Under the pieces are notes generated by a model. The model made no database searches and was not told the DNA's origin. It saw only the letters and a program-made list of their open reading frames with translations. Shown here piece by piece: positions 17,901-25,501 of a stretch of 64,000 nucleotides of DNA (position 1 is the stretch's first letter; every line of letters begins with the position of its first letter). The DNA comes from Faecalicatena orotica (GTDB lineage Bacteria; Bacillota; Clostridia; Lachnospirales; Lachnospiraceae), in contig NZ_QGDL01000007.1 in the NCBI RefSeq assembly GCF_003149245.1, forward strand, positions 1 to 64,000, read 5' to 3'. A program made the position numbers and the translations under genes.

Positions 17901-18756
17901 GATCCTCCAGATAAAATATGCAGACGGCAAATTATCCGGCGGGGAAAAACAAAAAGGGCAGACAGACACGTGGGAGACGAACATGCCCGATGATTACACG
18001 CTGGATACATGGTTTATGCAGATGGACCCCGGGGATTCACCGGCTGTCCATAAAATTAAATATGCTGTCACAGACAGTTTCGGGAATGAAACAAAATATG
18101 AATGGACTGTAAAGGTAAAATATAATGAATTCCCAGAAATTGAAACAGAAGACTGGTATTTTACTCTGGAAGAGGCAAAAGCTGGTGCGATAACGGAGGA
18201 AACTCTTCTGAGGGATGCTATTTTCGCGGGAAGGGTAAAGGCGAAAGATAAAGAAGATGATGAACTGTATCCCGGAAAAATTCAGGAAAACTTACAGCTC
18301 TTGGATTTTCATGCGGAAGATTTTGTAACATTTGAAGAATCAGGATATGTGGTGGTCACCTACTGTGTAAAAGACAGTATGGGGCCCGGTGGTGAAGGGA
18401 AAGAAACCTTCCGCCAGTGTACGGTACATATTTTAAAAGACGGGGAAGTGGTAAAGCCGGAACCAGTAAAATATGTAAGGTTTATCAATCAGGAATATTA
18501 TGAAAAAAACCTGGATTCAGGTAATGATAAAAATGGCGGTCTGTCCGCTGATTCCAAGTGGTACAAGGACCCTGTGTACAAAGAAAAAATAACCGGTACA
18601 TGGGAGTGTAAAAACGGAACTGGAGAAATCTGGGAATTTAACAAAAATGATGTCAGAGAGGTGAAAAATTATGTGAAAAAGCACGGAATTGGAAATAGCA
18701 GGGAAGAAAAAGCTCTGAAACAGTTTGTTAACAGTTTCGGGTATGCCAGAAAGTAA
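14911..18756 (+). CDS. Large surface protein: right-handed beta-helix, InlB B-repeats and Ig-like region
   Basis: 1281 aa from ATG at 14911. Signal peptide at residues 1-29 (MLIIVLLISGLCFPIISEA). Acidic, probably disordered or helical region to about 300. Residues about 415-690 contain short repeated rungs such as GTVNIYGGKIYGN and TMNMSGGSVTGN, typical of a parallel beta-helix. Two InlB-like B-repeats follow (about 769-846 and 850-953; FRGWSENSS...LYAVW, FAGWDIT...LYAVW), then Ig/cadherin-like segments with DSFGNET and DSMGPGGE. No LPxTG or C-terminal membrane anchor is seen, so it may be held by the pilus machine or secreted. It is last in the Tad-like operon. Confidence 0.85.
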   Translation: MNKRVKVIIMLIIVLLISGLCFPIISEAQMTPAEEIFQDPDYDYHEAVYQLFREEDVVSILANADTGKRDTFMERLSEDELYGLMMLYRYALVSETVQDCIQAEGGNSAKDEDSIKEKIEKELGFYGELINRLDETAKHPDADMEECVENDQIKSGADNQNDAGTEAGTESSPAEEYETNAGPEAENVDVQKSREQSAFAIFRETIMANDSDIEAYGGEINDFEGYAAYLKTKTDCNITELIRLLECMEEREEDSTGQTEAEVKVLLYSMYAEARKPDEKEESKEQDKTPFMRAAPSGIMGAVRAGSPANAVARIGSTYYTTFNSAFNALPNGGTLYVLRNCEATHIVTTKSFSIYPEGQNVKVTFNESKLEPAGIICTPQGTGNPTWTISGKDGYTITFDANKMGSSGVLSSHNAVIYLKSGARLTNSRGNGVWNELGTTNVYDGAWIYNNGSHGIATLGTVNIYGGKIYGNKYDGMRSQKAINVYGGEIYNNQECGVHVGEGSCTFTMTGGAIHDNITGVGNINGQGTIQISGGEIYHNKKNGISTQGRQMTITGTVRIHNNAESGVVIGGGTASVTGGSIFENPVSGIINRSTLNISGGEVYSNTAQNGAGIQNYGTMNMSGGSVTGNRAAGAGGGICLQAGSTLQLSGGTIRGNTAGSGEGVYHNGAAMKMSGNGAVDTGNDVYLCAGKYISVTGRLGGQHAAVLTPADYRNGRKAAEYACDNKKGSTCFRQFSLSPNGSYCLRPGDYQDSRSGASDGDIVLSTRYRARYQKNIDADIKDMPGETDKYWYETGSLSSLTPSSDLVKFRGWSENSSADTAQYQPGAELNSSVNKDITLYAVWKTKIKINYASNKNVQGQVKPDYVTWKDCTAGRGYTVRKNAEFTQYEREQSSFAGWDITSDAPAKTVRFPERQTSILSYEDLLRLAAEQQGSNYSNEEFLQEITLYAVWDEAPVISADGVTEFYEGTEVTKKMLLENMKAADREDGDISESIRILQIKYADGKLSGGEKQKGQTDTWETNMPDDYTLDTWFMQMDPGDSPAVHKIKYAVTDSFGNETKYEWTVKVKYNEFPEIETEDWYFTLEEAKAGAITEETLLRDAIFAGRVKAKDKEDDELYPGKIQENLQLLDFHAEDFVTFEESGYVVVTYCVKDSMGPGGEGKETFRQCTVHILKDGEVVKPEPVKYVRFINQEYYEKNLDSGNDKNGGLSADSKWYKDPVYKEKITGTWECKNGTGEIWEFNKNDVREVKNYVKKHGIGNSREEKALKQFVNSFGYARK

Positions 18757-18891
18757 TATTAAAGTCTAAAATATTACGCAAATGTTAAAAAGATATTGCA
18801 TTTTTTTCACTTATCCTTTATAATTCATTTTGTATGAACATAAGATGAAAATTACATAACCCCAAATTATGTTATTTTTCAATAAATCCTG

Positions 18892-18920
18892 TTGAAAAAT
18901 GCTGAAGAATATTGTATAGT
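18892..18920 (+). promoter_or_regulatory. Promoter of the NlpC/P60 gene
   Basis: TTGAAA at 18892-18897 and TATAGT at 18915-18920 with a 17-bp spacer. A weak hairpin (ACATAA/TTATGT then TATTTTTC) around 18853-18880 may end the Tad operon just upstream. Confidence 0.6.
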
Positions 18921-18974
18921 AAGGACATATATGTGGGGACATAGATAATAAATAAGTTAAGGATGGGTGAATTT

Positions 18975-20153
18975 ATGAAATTAAAAAAAGTACTTAATAT
19001 GTTAGTGGCAACAGCAATGACATGTTCTATGGTAGCTGTGCCTGTATTTGCTGCGCCAAATACATCAAGTCTGGAATCAAAGAAGAGTGCTGTACAGAGT
19101 GAAGTAAACAGCCTGCAGTCACAGTTGTCAGAACTGATGTCCAAGATGACAGATCTGCAGAATCAGTTGATTACAAAAGGTGAAGAGATCACCAAGGCTG
19201 AGAAGCAGTTGAAAGAAGCGGAAGAAAAAGAAGCACAGCAGTATGAAGACATGAAGCTTCGTATTAAATATATGTATGAAGAGGGTGACGGCACAGCCGT
19301 AGAGAGAATCTTAAGCTCAGGCAGTATCGCAGAGATGCTTAACCAGGCTGAATATACCCAGAAAGTACATAGTTATGACAGACAGATGTTGGACGAGTAT
19401 GTTGAGACGGTCAATGAAGTAAAGGACTTAAAGAACACACTTGAAGAAGACATGAACAAGCTTGAGGACATGCAGACAGAATATGAAGCCCAGCAGACTG
19501 AATTAAGTACTACAATTGAGAATAAGAGTGCCGAGGTTGCCAATCTGGATGCACAGATTCAGGAAGCAGCAAGAAAAGCAGCAGAGGAGCAGGCTGCAAG
19601 AGAGAAAGCTGCTCAGGAAGCTGCGGCAAAGAATAATTCCAATAATAACAATAGCAACAATAATAGTAATAACGCGAACACTAACAATAACGGCAATGAG
19701 TCAGCTGTTGATAATAACAACACCGGAGGCGGAGAAAGCAATGGTGGAGGTACTTCTAATCAGACACCAGAGGCTCCAAGTACCCCGGAAAACTCAGGCG
19801 GTGGTTCAGGCAGTGCGGGTAATACAAGTGCTGCACAGACAATTGTAAATGCAGCATGGTCACAGATCGGAGTTCCTTATGTATGGGGCGGAACAACACC
19901 ATATGTCGGACTTGACTGTTCAGGACTTACACAGTGGTGCCATGCACAGGCTGGAATCTCTATTGGACGTGTGGACTCTGCACAGCTGGCAGGTGGAATG
20001 CCGGTAAGCGATCCGCAGCCGGGAGATATCGCATGGACACCCGGACATGTGGCGATTTACATAGGCGGCGGCCAGATGATTGAAGCACAGCAGCCGGGAA
20101 CAACAATTTGTGTCAGCTCAGTACGTGCTTCAGCATATGTAAGATACTGGTAA
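18975..20153 (+). CDS. Secreted coiled-coil NlpC/P60 peptidoglycan hydrolase
   Basis: 392 aa from ATG at 18975; the ATG at 18963 is inside the ribosome site. Signal peptide ending VPVFAAPN. Residues about 30-220 are a long coiled coil (heptads such as VNSLQSQLSELMSKMTDLQ) like CwlO/PcsB. A low-complexity Asn/Ser linker follows, then a Gly/Pro-rich stretch. The C-terminal NlpC/P60 domain has catalytic Cys in YVGLDCSGLTQWC and His in WTPGHVAIYIGGG. Such enzymes split the D-Glu/diamino acid peptide bond during cell separation, usually switched on by FtsEX. No ftsEX lies nearby. Confidence 0.94.
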   Translation: MKLKKVLNMLVATAMTCSMVAVPVFAAPNTSSLESKKSAVQSEVNSLQSQLSELMSKMTDLQNQLITKGEEITKAEKQLKEAEEKEAQQYEDMKLRIKYMYEEGDGTAVERILSSGSIAEMLNQAEYTQKVHSYDRQMLDEYVETVNEVKDLKNTLEEDMNKLEDMQTEYEAQQTELSTTIENKSAEVANLDAQIQEAARKAAEEQAAREKAAQEAAAKNNSNNNNSNNNSNNANTNNNGNESAVDNNNTGGGESNGGGTSNQTPEAPSTPENSGGGSGSAGNTSAAQTIVNAAWSQIGVPYVWGGTTPYVGLDCSGLTQWCHAQAGISIGRVDSAQLAGGMPVSDPQPGDIAWTPGHVAIYIGGGQMIEAQQPGTTICVSSVRASAYVRYW

Positions 20154-20169
20154 GAATAAAGCAATAAAA

Positions 20170-20200
20170 AGAATCCCAGACAATGTGGGATTCTTTTTTT
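20170..20200 (+). terminator. Rho-independent terminator after NlpC/P60 gene
   Basis: AGAATCCCA pairs with TGGGATTCT around a 7-nt loop, followed by a seven-T run. Confidence 0.92.
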
Positions 20201-20244
20201 ACCGCTTTTTTATTGACAAAAGATAGAGATTCTGGCATATGGCA

Positions 20245-20613
20245 TTATTTTTCAGGAACAATCTCCAGCCAGTATCCATCGGGATCTTCAATGAAGTAGA
20301 TTCCCATTTCAGGATTTTCAAAACAGACACAGCCCATCTCTTTATGTTTCTTTAAAGCTGCGTCGAAGTCAGTTACACGGAATGCCAGATGAATCTCGTT
20401 GTCACCAAGTTCATACGGGCGGTCCATATCGCGCAGCCATGTCAGCTCCAAAAGATGCGGTGTCGTGCCGTCTCCTAGGTATACAAGGGTGAAGCTGCCG
20501 TCATCAGCTTCTTTCGTGCTTGAAACTTCCAGACCGAGAGCTTCTTTGTAGAAGTTTAATGACTTTTCCAGGTCGTACACATTTAAATTGTTGTGAGCAA
20601 ATGTAAATTTCAT
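20245..20613 (-). CDS. VOC superfamily protein (glyoxalase I-like)
   Basis: 122 aa, ATG after GGAGGTAAGAT. It has the two beta-alpha-beta-beta-beta modules of the vicinal oxygen chelate fold: FAHNNLNVYDLEKSLNFYKE at the start, and IHLAFRVTDFDAALKKHKE then GIYFIEDPDGYWLEIV at the end. The metal ligand pattern H/Q...E...H...E agrees with lactoylglutathione lyase-like enzymes. Clostridia usually lack glutathione, so the true substrate may be another thiol adduct. Monocistronic, convergent with the hydrolase gene. Confidence 0.88.
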   Translation of the reverse strand: MKFTFAHNNLNVYDLEKSLNFYKEALGLEVSSTKEADDGSFTLVYLGDGTTPHLLELTWLRDMDRPYELGDNEIHLAFRVTDFDAALKKHKEMGCVCFENPEMGIYFIEDPDGYWLEIVPEK

Positions 20614-20734
20614 ATCTTACCTCCATAAGGTGTATTATTATTGAGCTGCAGTATATGTAATATGCCCGGAAACAGTATGCCCGGACATATTTCACACCTT
20701 TAGCATAACACAGACAATATACTACAGAAAAGCC

Positions 20735-20763
20735 TTGCATTCCAGTATTTTCTATGATATACT
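20735..20763 (+). promoter_or_regulatory. rpsB promoter
   Basis: TTGCAT at 20735-20740 and TATACT at 20758-20763, spacer 17 bp. It starts a transcript with an approximately 130-nt leader. Confidence 0.6.
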
Positions 20764-20783
20764 ACAACCGTTGCAAAAAAACA

Positions 20784-20869
20784 CGTATGCGGATATCTTT
20801 GACGGTGCCTAAGCCTGTTTCAGCGTGCTGATTAAACAGTCCGGTCTCAAAGAAGAGTAAAAGCATACG
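20784..20869 (+). promoter_or_regulatory. Folded rpsB leader (possible S2 autoregulation site)
   Basis: CGTATGC at 20784-20790 pairs with GCATACG at 20863-20869, closing a domain of about 70 nt just upstream of the rpsB ribosome site. rpsB leaders that bind S2 are known in other bacteria; that this one does so is inference. Confidence 0.4.
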
Positions 20870-20899
20870 GAAGTTAAAAACCAAACGGAGGAAAGAAAC

Positions 20900-21652
20900 A
20901 TGAGCGTTATTTCAATGAAACAACTTTTAGAAGCAGGTGTTCATTTTGGACATCAGACAAGAAGATGGAACCCTAAGATGGCTCCTTACATCTACACAGA
21001 GAGAAATGGTATCTACATCATCGACTTACAGAAGTCTGTAGGAATGGTTGACGATGCATATCAGGCAGTTGCAGATATCGCTGCAAACGGTGGAACAATC
21101 CTGTTTGTAGGAACAAAGAAACAGGCACAGGATGCAATTAAGGCAGAAGCAGAACGCTGCGGTATGTTCTATGTTAATGAAAGATGGCTCGGCGGTATGC
21201 TGACTAACTTCAAGACAATCCAGAGCAGAGTACAGCGTTTAAAAGATATTGAAAGAATGTCCGAAGACGGAACATTCGACGTACTTCCTAAAAAAGAAGT
21301 AATCGAACTGAAAAAAGAATGGGCTAAGTTAGAGAAGAACCTTGGCGGAATCAAAGAAATGAAGAGAGTTCCAGATGCAATCTTCATCGTTGATCCTAAG
21401 AAAGAAAGAATCTGTGTTCAGGAAGCTCATACACTGGGAATCCCGCTGATCGGAATCTGTGATACAAACTGTGATCCGGAAGAACTGGATTACGTAATCC
21501 CGGGTAACGATGACGCTATCAGAGCTGTTAAATTAATCGTTTCCAAAATGGCTGATGCAGTAATTGAGGCTAATCAGGGAGCAGCAGGCGAAGAATATTA
21601 TGAAGAAGCTGCAGATGAAGCAGTAGCTGAAGAGACTGTAGAAGCAGAGTAA
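20900..21652 (+). CDS. rpsB: 30S ribosomal protein S2
   Basis: 250 aa, ATG after AACGGAGGAAAG. Clear S2 signatures: [70 protein letters not shown] and [13 protein letters not shown]. An acidic C-terminal tail ([20 protein letters not shown]) is usual in this group. S2 binds late to the 30S head and bridges S1. It is followed by tsf with a hairpin between them, the classical bacterial order. Confidence 0.99.
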   Translation: MSVISMKQLLEAGVHFGHQTRRWNPKMAPYIYTERNGIYIIDLQKSVGMVDDAYQAVADIAANGGTILFVGTKKQAQDAIKAEAERCGMFYVNERWLGGMLTNFKTIQSRVQRLKDIERMSEDGTFDVLPKKEVIELKKEWAKLEKNLGGIKEMKRVPDAIFIVDPKKERICVQEAHTLGIPLIGICDTNCDPEELDYVIPGNDDAIRAVKLIVSKMADAVIEANQGAAGEEYYEEAADEAVAEETVEAE

Positions 21653-21665
21653 TTACGGACTTAAG

Positions 21666-21701
21666 ATGCTTCAGCCTGTGGATACAGGTTGAAGCATTTT
21701 T
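21666..21701 (+). terminator. Intercistronic hairpin between rpsB and tsf
   Basis: A 13-bp stem (ATGCTTCAGCCTG with CAGGTTGAAGCAT, one G-U) and a TTTTT tract. It probably terminates part of the transcripts so that tsf is made at a different level from rpsB. Confidence 0.8.
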
Positions 21702-21751
21702 GCAATAAGGGATTAGAAATATCATAAATAATCATAACGGAGGAATGAATC

Positions 21752-22672
21752 ATGGCAATTACAGCAGGAATGGTAAAAGAATTAAGAGAAATGACAGGCG
21801 CAGGAATGATGGACTGCAAAAAGGCTCTGACAGAGACTAACGGAGATATGGATGCAGCAATCGAATTCCTGAGAAAGAACGGACAGGCTAAAGCTGAGAA
21901 GAAAGCAGGAAGAATTGCAGCAGAAGGTATCGTTAAGACAGTCGTTAAAGATGATAAAGTGGCAGCAATCGTAGAAGTAAACTCAGAGACAGACTTCGTT
22001 GCAAAGAACGCAGATTTCCAGAGCTTCGTAGAAGCAGTGGTAAATCAGGCAGCAGACTCAGATGCAGCGGATATGGATGCATTTATGGCTGAAGCATGGG
22101 CAGAGGATACATCTAAGACTGTAAAAGATGCACTGGTAGAAAAAGTTGCAGTTATCGGTGAAAACTTAAACATCAGAAGATTTGAAAAAGTTGTAACAGA
22201 CGGATGTGTGGTTTCTTACATTCACGGCGGCGGACGCATTGGTGTCCTTGTTGAAGCAGAAACTGATGTAGTAAACGACGAAATCAGAACATGCTTAAAG
22301 AACGTAGCAATGCAGGTTGCAGCCATGTATCCGAAGTATGTATCCCGTGCAGAAGTATCTCAGGAATACATGGATCACGAAAAAGAGATTCTGTTAGCTC
22401 AGGCTAAGAAAGAGAATCCGGAGAAGCCGGAAAACATCATCGAGAAGATGATCATCGGACGTCTGAACAAAGAACTGAAAGAAGTTTGTCTGTTAGACCA
22501 GGCATATGTACAGGACAGCGACCTGACAGTTGCTAAGTATGTAGAGAAAGTAGCAAAAGAGAACAACGCTAACGTAACTGTTAAGAAGTTTGTTCGTTTC
22601 GAGACAGGAGAAGGTCTTGAGAAAAAACAGGAGGACTTTGCTGCTGAAGTGGCTGCCCAGATGGGTAACTAA
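21752..22672 (+). CDS. tsf: Translation elongation factor Ts
   Basis: 306 aa, ATG after AACGGAGGAATGAATC. EF-Ts exchanges GDP for GTP on EF-Tu. N-terminal UBA-like domain with VKELREMTGAGMMDCKKAL; core with the EF-Tu-contacting VNSETDFVAKNADF; C-terminal dimerisation part around MYPKYVSRAEVSQEYMDHEK and VCLLDQAYVQD. Full length, normal codon use for a highly expressed gene. Confidence 0.99.
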   Translation: MAITAGMVKELREMTGAGMMDCKKALTETNGDMDAAIEFLRKNGQAKAEKKAGRIAAEGIVKTVVKDDKVAAIVEVNSETDFVAKNADFQSFVEAVVNQAADSDAADMDAFMAEAWAEDTSKTVKDALVEKVAVIGENLNIRRFEKVVTDGCVVSYIHGGGRIGVLVEAETDVVNDEIRTCLKNVAMQVAAMYPKYVSRAEVSQEYMDHEKEILLAQAKKENPEKPENIIEKMIIGRLNKELKEVCLLDQAYVQDSDLTVAKYVEKVAKENNANVTVKKFVRFETGEGLEKKQEDFAAEVAAQMGN

Positions 22673-22739
22673 TTTTAGCCAACCCCTTAATGAGAAAATT
22701 GCCTTTTGTTTAAAGACAGAAAAGGAAGTTGTGAATATG

Positions 22740-22774
22740 AGGGCATATTGCGAAAGCAGTATGCCCTTGATTTT
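22740..22774 (+). terminator. Terminator after tsf
   Basis: AGGGCATA pairs with TATGCCCT around a 12-nt loop and is followed by TGATTTT; a moderate terminator. Confidence 0.65.
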
Positions 22775-22865
22775 AAAAATATAGTAGATTCTTTAAAGCG
22801 TATCAAAAAAATGGCGTAGGTAATGGAAACATTTATCTGCGTTATTTTTTTACAAGTGATGAAAT

Positions 22866-23048
22866 ATAACAAAATGTGGCTTACTTAGACATGATATTCG
22901 GAGTGATTATGAAACTTCAAATGAGATTGTTAAAATTCTAAAATTGATAATCGAACCCACATATATGCTTTTTCACTGTGATAAAATTGCTACAAAGGCG
23001 ATATCATCAGCGATAGAACGTATTTCAGCATTGAAAAGTTTTGTTTGA
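22866..23048 (+). pseudogene. Open remnant without start codon
   Basis: Sixty codons are open from 22866 to a TGA at 23046, containing EIVKILKLIIEPTYMLFHCD and ISSAIERISALKSFV. There is no suitable start codon or ribosome site upstream and stops cut the frame before it. The composition is AT-rich. It may be the tail of a decayed gene, or chance. The rest of 22775-23147 shows nothing else. Confidence 0.25.
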
Positions 23049-23147
23049 ATACTTTCAAAAAAGAAACTAATAGGGCATGATGGGACAGAGTATGATTCAT
23101 ATTTCATATTAGAGCAATAAATTGTTATTTGTATGGAGGTGTTTAAC

Positions 23148-23810
23148 ATGAATTTGTTTAAGACATTGAGGAATGAATTGAGTTATAAAGATGATTTACA
23201 GCTTGATGGTGCTTTTGCAGTAGCGCATGTGAATTATGATAAATCACCGATATTTAATGATATTGATAGTAGGAATCTGGCAAAGAATTCAAGAAGAAAA
23301 AGTATATCATCTAAGGAGAAAATAGAAGATGTTGTTGACTGTATAGAGTCTTTTGATGGAACAGAAAAGGATTTCAAAAAGGATGATAGAATATCATTAT
23401 GGAAAAATTATTGGATGGAATATATAAATGTATTTGATAAACTTGTAGATTTATTACCAAATTCAGTAGCTACAATTTATGTTGGGAGACAGGCAATAGA
23501 AATTGGCTTTAAATATTTACTACTAAAAAAAACTGGGAAAATAAATATAACACACGATTTAGGGGAGTTATCTGCTTTACTCTTCATAGAATATGATATT
23601 AATGAAAGTTACATGGATTGGGTGGATGTGTTTTGTGAAAAGTTTTGCAAGTATATTGAGGGTGGAAATGTTGAATATTTTAGATATCCGGAATATAAAA
23701 AAAATACGTATTTTGCAGGTAATCGCTTAGACATAGAATGGTTATCTTATAATTTTGCTTTGATTATATTGAAGTTAGTTCATTTTGCTGATTTAGACAT
23801 TCAAGTTTAG
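23148..23810 (+). CDS. Hypothetical protein with HEPN-like helical region
   Basis: 220 aa from ATG at 23148 (GGAGGTGTTTAAC upstream). Not recognised by family. The middle part, TIYVGRQAIEIGFKYLLLKK then THDLGELSALLF, has the helix-pair look of HEPN domains (R..IE...K.LL ... HDL..L). The catalytic Rx4-6H motif of HEPN RNases is not visible, so it may be a non-catalytic type. The gene is clearly more AT-rich than rpsB-tsf and stands alone with its own terminator region, which hints at transfer. Confidence 0.6.
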   Translation: MNLFKTLRNELSYKDDLQLDGAFAVAHVNYDKSPIFNDIDSRNLAKNSRRKSISSKEKIEDVVDCIESFDGTEKDFKKDDRISLWKNYWMEYINVFDKLVDLLPNSVATIYVGRQAIEIGFKYLLLKKTGKINITHDLGELSALLFIEYDINESYMDWVDVFCEKFCKYIEGGNVEYFRYPEYKKNTYFAGNRLDIEWLSYNFALIILKLVHFADLDIQV

Positions 23811-23824
23811 CATAACATAAAAAC

Positions 23825-23857
23825 AGCCCTATTCTCATTTTTTTGAAAAATAGGGCT
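23825..23857 (-). terminator. Terminator hairpin between the HEPN-like gene and yesN
   Basis: AGCCCTATT and AATAGGGCT form a 9-bp stem. Read on the minus strand it is followed by GTTTTTATG, so it best serves the response regulator gene coming from the right; on the plus strand it lacks a T tract. Confidence 0.65.
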
Positions 23858-23902
23858 AGATGGGTTATATTTACTTAGATAAAGTTGTATTAACCCTAAA
23901 AT

Positions 23903-25501
23903 TTAACCTTTGGTGAATTTGTTAAAATCGGGAACAGTTTTAAGTCCATCATTTGTTTTACATTTTTTTAACTCTTTATACTGAGATGGTGTCATTCCAT
24001 AAATCTTCTTGAAAAGCCGGTTAAAGTAAAACTGATCGTTAATGCCTACGGCTTCTGCTATCTCCCAAAGCATAAGATTGTTTTCTGAAATAAGGGCAGC
24101 GGCTTTCTCCATACGCAGTGAGTGAATATACTGTACAATGCTAGTACCTGTGTCGTCTTTAAAGATTTTACATAGATAGTTTTCACTGATTCCGATGGAA
24201 GCAGAAAGCTCAGTTAATGTAATCTTTTCATGATAGTGATTTTGGATATAGCAAATACATTCGACTACTTCTTTTTTATAAAAGCGAGTGTCATTTCTGA
24301 TAAAGCTGTGTATTTGGGTAAAAAATTCATATAAAACAAGACTTAATTCGGTTAAATCAGTACAAGTTTCGATAGAAGTCTGGAGTTCGGTTAAATTTAT
24401 ATAGCTTGAGGCAGAAAGCGTAAGCTCCATATAACTGCACATTCTGTATATATAGCTTTTTAATATCTCAGGATGTATTCTTTCGGTTTTGCATTTTTCC
24501 ATGAATAAATCAAAATCCTTGATAGAGTCTGCATGCTCACTCTTTGAGAGGGACGTCAGCAGTTCAGAGGCAAAGGAACGGTAATCCATAAAGTTAAAAA
24601 AGTGTTGCAGAGAAAGTTCATCAATGTATACAGGCGAGAAATTGTCATAAAAACAAGAGTGGGATGCTTCAGCGCATTTGAAACCAATATCCTTAAGCTT
24701 TTCAAGATGCAGGGCAGTTCTTGTTACAATAATGTAGAGGGAAAGTGATAAAAATTGTGAGAAACAGCTATATATATGCTGACCTAGTTCCCAGACGGTA
24801 AGTTCTGTTTCCGCGGCTGTCTTCTCAGGGTATAGGATAATGAAGCTATTGATATTCATTTGTATAAAACTGTCAGAAGGCAGATAATTGAAATTTTCCA
24901 AAAGAAGGTTCTTAATAATTGAAGGTGACAGAATTTCTCCTCTCTTGTTTGTGAATTTTTTTTGGAAGGGCTGTGTAATATAGCAAATATAATAGGCGGA
25001 GTTCTCCTGAATTTGGTAGTTCCTCAGCTTTTCATAAGTGAAATCTGTGTCCGTAAAATAGGTTTTCAAAAGAAGCTCGTTAAATGAGGGGTCATAAACG
25101 GAGCTTTCTCTTGTGTTTTGTATGGGAGATAATAAGTCAGCGCAATTTTTTAGCTGTTCTAACAGATCATCTTTATTCAAACTGATTTTTAACATATAGT
25201 CTATGGCACCTGATTTCAATGCCTGCCGAACATATTCATAATCTCCATAGTTGCTCAGTACGAGAATTTTACCCGGATAGCTTTGTTTTTTTAACGCTTT
25301 TATTAACTCCAGACCATCCATAACCGGCATTTTTAAATCTGTAATGATGATGTCCGGCTGAAATTTTTTGACGAGGGAAAGGGCCTCCTTTCCGTCAGAC
25401 GCAGAGGCACAGATGGAGAAACCAAATTCTTCCCAGTTTAGGAGCGTTTTCAATGCTATCTTAACCATTGGTTCATCATCAACTATTAGTATCTGATACA
25501 T
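23903..25501 (-). CDS. YesN-type response regulator (REC plus AraC HTH)
   Basis: 532 aa from ATG at 25501 (GGAGGTAGTT upstream). Receiver domain at residues 1-120 with MYQILIVDDEPMVK and the phospho-acceptor Asp in IIITDLKMPVMDG; the Lys is in VLSNYG region downstream. A ~300-residue middle region is typical of YesN. C-terminal AraC HTH pair (LTELSASIGISENYLCKIFK and LWEIAEAVGINDQFYFNRLF). YesN proteins activate neighbouring carbohydrate operons after phosphorylation by YesM, whose gene overlaps by 23 bp. The divergent ABC operon is the likely target. Confidence 0.94.
   Translation of the reverse strand: MYQILIVDDEPMVKIALKTLLNWEEFGFSICASASDGKEALSLVKKFQPDIIITDLKMPVMDGLELIKALKKQSYPGKILVLSNYGDYEYVRQALKSGAIDYMLKISLNKDDLLEQLKNCADLLSPIQNTRESSVYDPSFNELLLKTYFTDTDFTYEKLRNYQIQENSAYYICYITQPFQKKFTNKRGEILSPSIIKNLLLENFNYLPSDSFIQMNINSFIILYPEKTAAETELTVWELGQHIYSCFSQFLSLSLYIIVTRTALHLEKLKDIGFKCAEASHSCFYDNFSPVYIDELSLQHFFNFMDYRSFASELLTSLSKSEHADSIKDFDLFMEKCKTERIHPEILKSYIYRMCSYMELTLSASSYINLTELQTSIETCTDLTELSLVLYEFFTQIHSFIRNDTRFYKKEVVECICYIQNHYHEKITLTELSASIGISENYLCKIFKDDTGTSIVQYIHSLRMEKAAALISENNLMLWEIAEAVGINDQFYFNRLFKKIYGMTPSQYKELKKCKTNDGLKTVPDFNKFTKG

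Noticed and set aside
19624-19750. Tandem repeat array in the NlpC/P60 gene
   Set aside because: The AAT/AAC-rich stretch only encodes a low-complexity Asn/Ser linker; no regular unit length.
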